This document shows, piece by piece, positions 62,335 through 64,000 of a stretch of 64,000 bases of DNA (position 1 is the first letter of the stretch; each line of letters begins with the position of its first letter). Location of the stretch: assembly GCA_965203855.1 (NCBI GenBank), contig CBDBDN010000005.1:1240001-1304000 (forward strand), read 5' to 3'. This stretch comes from Bin87 sp965203855 (GTDB lineage: Bacteria; Chloroflexota; Dehalococcoidia; Lucifugimonadales; UBA3495). The notes under the pieces were generated by a model that saw only the letters and a list, made by a program, of their open reading frames with translations, was not told where the DNA came from and ran no database searches. Position numbers and translations under genes: made by a program.

Positions 62335-62739
62335 ATGGAACTGATTGACCGCGCAATTGAAGGAAAGTACTGGGTCGTTTATTATCTGGTGTACGCCGTC
62401 GGAGTAGCGATCGGGCTGGCGCTCTACTGGCCCGAAATCACCGGATATTACACGCCCAAAGACGAGCGGCTGTTCCTGTTGGCCGGCATTGTAGGCCTGG
62501 CCGCGGGAACGGCCCTGATGTCGGTAATCATCGTGGAGGTAACCGGACGTATGGTACTGCTGATACCCGCCGCATGGCGCAAAGCCAAAGCGGAAGGACA
62601 CGCCGAAGGCCGCGCCGAGGAACACGACCGTATCCAAAGCGTCATCGCCCAATTCGGGCAGATTGACCCCGATACCGGAGCGATTACCTTGGGAACCGAA
62701 GCGCAGGAGCAGCTGCGTAACGGAATTGGCAAGCGGTAG
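62335..62739 (+). CDS. Small membrane protein with charged helix
   Basis: A 134-residue protein with two hydrophobic segments (VVYYLVYAVGVAIGLALYW; LFLLAGIVGLAAGTALMSVI) then an AEGHAEGRAEEHDRIQ helix. It lies between glcD and glcE on the same strand. Function unknown; the layout matches 53421-53870. Confidence 0.72.
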   Translation: MELIDRAIEGKYWVVYYLVYAVGVAIGLALYWPEITGYYTPKDERLFLLAGIVGLAAGTALMSVIIVEVTGRMVLLIPAAWRKAKAEGHAEGRAEEHDRIQSVIAQFGQIDPDTGAITLGTEAQEQLRNGIGKR

Positions 62740-62783
62740 CCGGCTGCTGATTCGCCCGCATTTATGACCGCGCAGTTTGGATT

Positions 62784-64000
62784 ATGTCTAACTCAATAGC
62801 CGCACAACTTGCCGACATCCTAGGCGCCGATGCCGTTGCGCCATCCGCAGAGTTGGCCGATTATGCCGTCGGCGCGCTGACGCCAGCGGCTACCGTGCGG
62901 CCCGCCGACGCTGACGGCGTTGCCGCCGCGCTGCGCTGGGCCGGCCAGACGGATTTTGCCGTCTATCCCGTCGGCGGCCGCACCCAGATTGACCTGGGCA
63001 ACTCGGCAACCCGCCCCGGCATCGCCCTGGATCTAACCGATCTGAACCAACTGATTGACTTCCAGCCGGCCGACCTTACCGTAACCGTTGCCGCCGGCAT
63101 GACCCTGGCGCAGCTGGATGCCATCGTAGGGCGCGAGGACAAGTGCGTTCCCATCTGGGCGCCGTTGGCGGAACGGGCCACCGTGGGGGGCGTGTTGGCG
63201 GCCGGCGCCAGCGGCCCGCTCCGCAGCGCCTACGGCCTGCCCCGCGACTGGCTCATCGGCATCAGCGTCGCCGGCGCCGACGGGACGCTCAGCAAAGCCG
63301 GCGGCAAGGTAGTCAAGAATGTAACCGGCTACGACCTGAACCGTCTTTATACCGGCTCCCTGGGTACGCTGGCGGTGATTACCGAGGCAACCTTTAAGAT
63401 TGCTCCGGCGCCGCGCGAGTGGGCCGTAATCTTTGCCGCATTTCACGATGCCGACGCCGCATCCGAAGCCTGCCTCAATCTGCGAAACCAGCCCTTTGCG
63501 CCGTTGGGCTTGCATCTCATGAACCCCGCAGCGGCGCAGCGGCTGGCCGCGCCGAACTTGCCGGTCGGATATGGCCCGGTGGCAGTGGCAATCGTAGGCG
63601 GCCGGCCGGCCGCAGTGCAGCGACAGCTGATTGACACCGCCCTGCTCTGGTTAGGCACTTTGGCATCGGTACATATTGAACGCGACGACCCGGCAGCCGG
63701 AATGGCGGCGCTTGCCAACCTGCCGGCCGGTTCGCATACCATAGCCGTCCGTATCAATGCGCCGCCGGCCGCGCTGTCGGCAATGCTGGGGCTGGAAGCT
63801 TGCGAACTGGCCGGCGCCGGGCCTCCCGGCATCGTCGCCGATGTCGGCTTTGGCGGCGGCCGGCTGTTCTGGTGGGACGACTTTACGGATGCAGACCCGG
63901 CAGATTTAGCCGGCGGCCTGCGTAAAATCCAGGACGCCGCCATCTCTTGGGGCGGCGACGCCGTCATTGAACGCTGCCCGGAGCCGGTGAAACAACAGAT
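62784..64000 (+). CDS. glcE: FAD-binding subunit GlcE-like, partial
   Basis: The frame is open from ATG 62784 to the window edge (405 codons, no stop). It shows an FAD-binding fold: YPVGGRTQIDLGN, ERATVGGVLAAGASGPLRSA, YGLPRDWLIGISVAGADG, GGKVVKNVTGYDLNRLYTGS and LGTLAVITEATFKIAP. It is typical of GlcE and forms a glycolate oxidase-type complex with GlcD. The C-terminus lies beyond the window. Confidence 0.93.
   Translation, partial: MSNSIAAQLADILGADAVAPSAELADYAVGALTPAATVRPADADGVAAALRWAGQTDFAVYPVGGRTQIDLGNSATRPGIALDLTDLNQLIDFQPADLTVTVAAGMTLAQLDAIVGREDKCVPIWAPLAERATVGGVLAAGASGPLRSAYGLPRDWLIGISVAGADGTLSKAGGKVVKNVTGYDLNRLYTGSLGTLAVITEATFKIAPAPREWAVIFAAFHDADAASEACLNLRNQPFAPLGLHLMNPAAAQRLAAPNLPVGYGPVAVAIVGGRPAAVQRQLIDTALLWLGTLASVHIERDDPAAGMAALANLPAGSHTIAVRINAPPAALSAMLGLEACELAGAGPPGIVADVGFGGGRLFWWDDFTDADPADLAGGLRKIQDAAISWGGDAVIERCPEPVKQQ

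Noticed and set aside
1..64000. tRNA and rRNA genes
   Set aside because: I looked for T-loop-like GTTCGA segments and acceptor pairing in intergenic regions and found none that fold as a tRNA; no rRNA segment was seen.

Overview
The window is a GC-rich bacterial chromosome segment. Gene content suggests Chloroflexota, most likely a SAR202/Dehalococcoidia-type lineage. The pointers are paired DUF1501/DUF1800 genes, a GrdB/PrdB-like selenoprotein, LLM flavin oxidoreductase, SDR, enoyl-CoA hydratase and GlcD/GlcE genes, and very many palindromic repeats. This placement is inference; no rRNA or tRNA gene was recognised.

Layout. (1) 99-10149, minus strand: a str/S10 ribosomal operon, rpsL-rpsG-fusA-rpsJ-rplC-rplD-rplW-rplB-rpsS-rplV-rpsC-rplP-rpmC-rpsQ-rplN-rplX, with no tuf between fusA and rpsJ. 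It has a clear promoter upstream of rpsL. (2) 10268-10509: a promoter and a 157-bp candidate structured RNA, whose near-identical second copy lies at 48310-48466. (3) 10905-18685: an SDR, a DUF3179 lipoprotein, then a zinc-uptake locus (permease, an unusual ZnuA/AztD-like fusion, Zur) with two Zur-type palindromes, then a TIR-like protein. (4) 18936-24737: an alcohol dehydrogenase, three tandem PaREP1/HEPN-like genes, a selenoprotein with an in-frame UGA, an MscS channel and a sirtuin. (5) 25128-34600: recF and a Fur-family gene, an NHL/DUF1501/DUF1800 operon, and an RCC1/sugar-dehydrogenase lipoprotein whose frame is broken at a run of 24 C. (6) 34726-43899: rpsB-tsf-pyrH-frr-(Uma2)-uppS-cdsA-dxr-rseP. 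(7) 43954-64000: an accessory region with another PaREP1 gene, duplicated DUF5678-like/aspartic-protease pairs, dienelactone hydrolase, an IS30 element, Lin0512 and LLM genes, a lower-GC frameshifted UvrD helicase, SDR and enoyl-CoA hydratase genes, a DNA methylase followed by a VapBC45-like toxin-antitoxin pair, an ethanolamine-permease-like transporter, and glcD/glcE (glcE runs off the right edge).

A palindromic repeat family pervades intergenic DNA: an 8-bp stem ATTCCGGC/GCCGGAAT with a 4-nt loop, often GNRA. It occurs singly, as inverted pairs with a conserved spacer, as 23-25 bp half-site arrays, as a 64-bp tandem array, and twice in frame inside cdsA. TTG and GTG starts are common. Several housekeeping proteins carry low-complexity tails or inserts.
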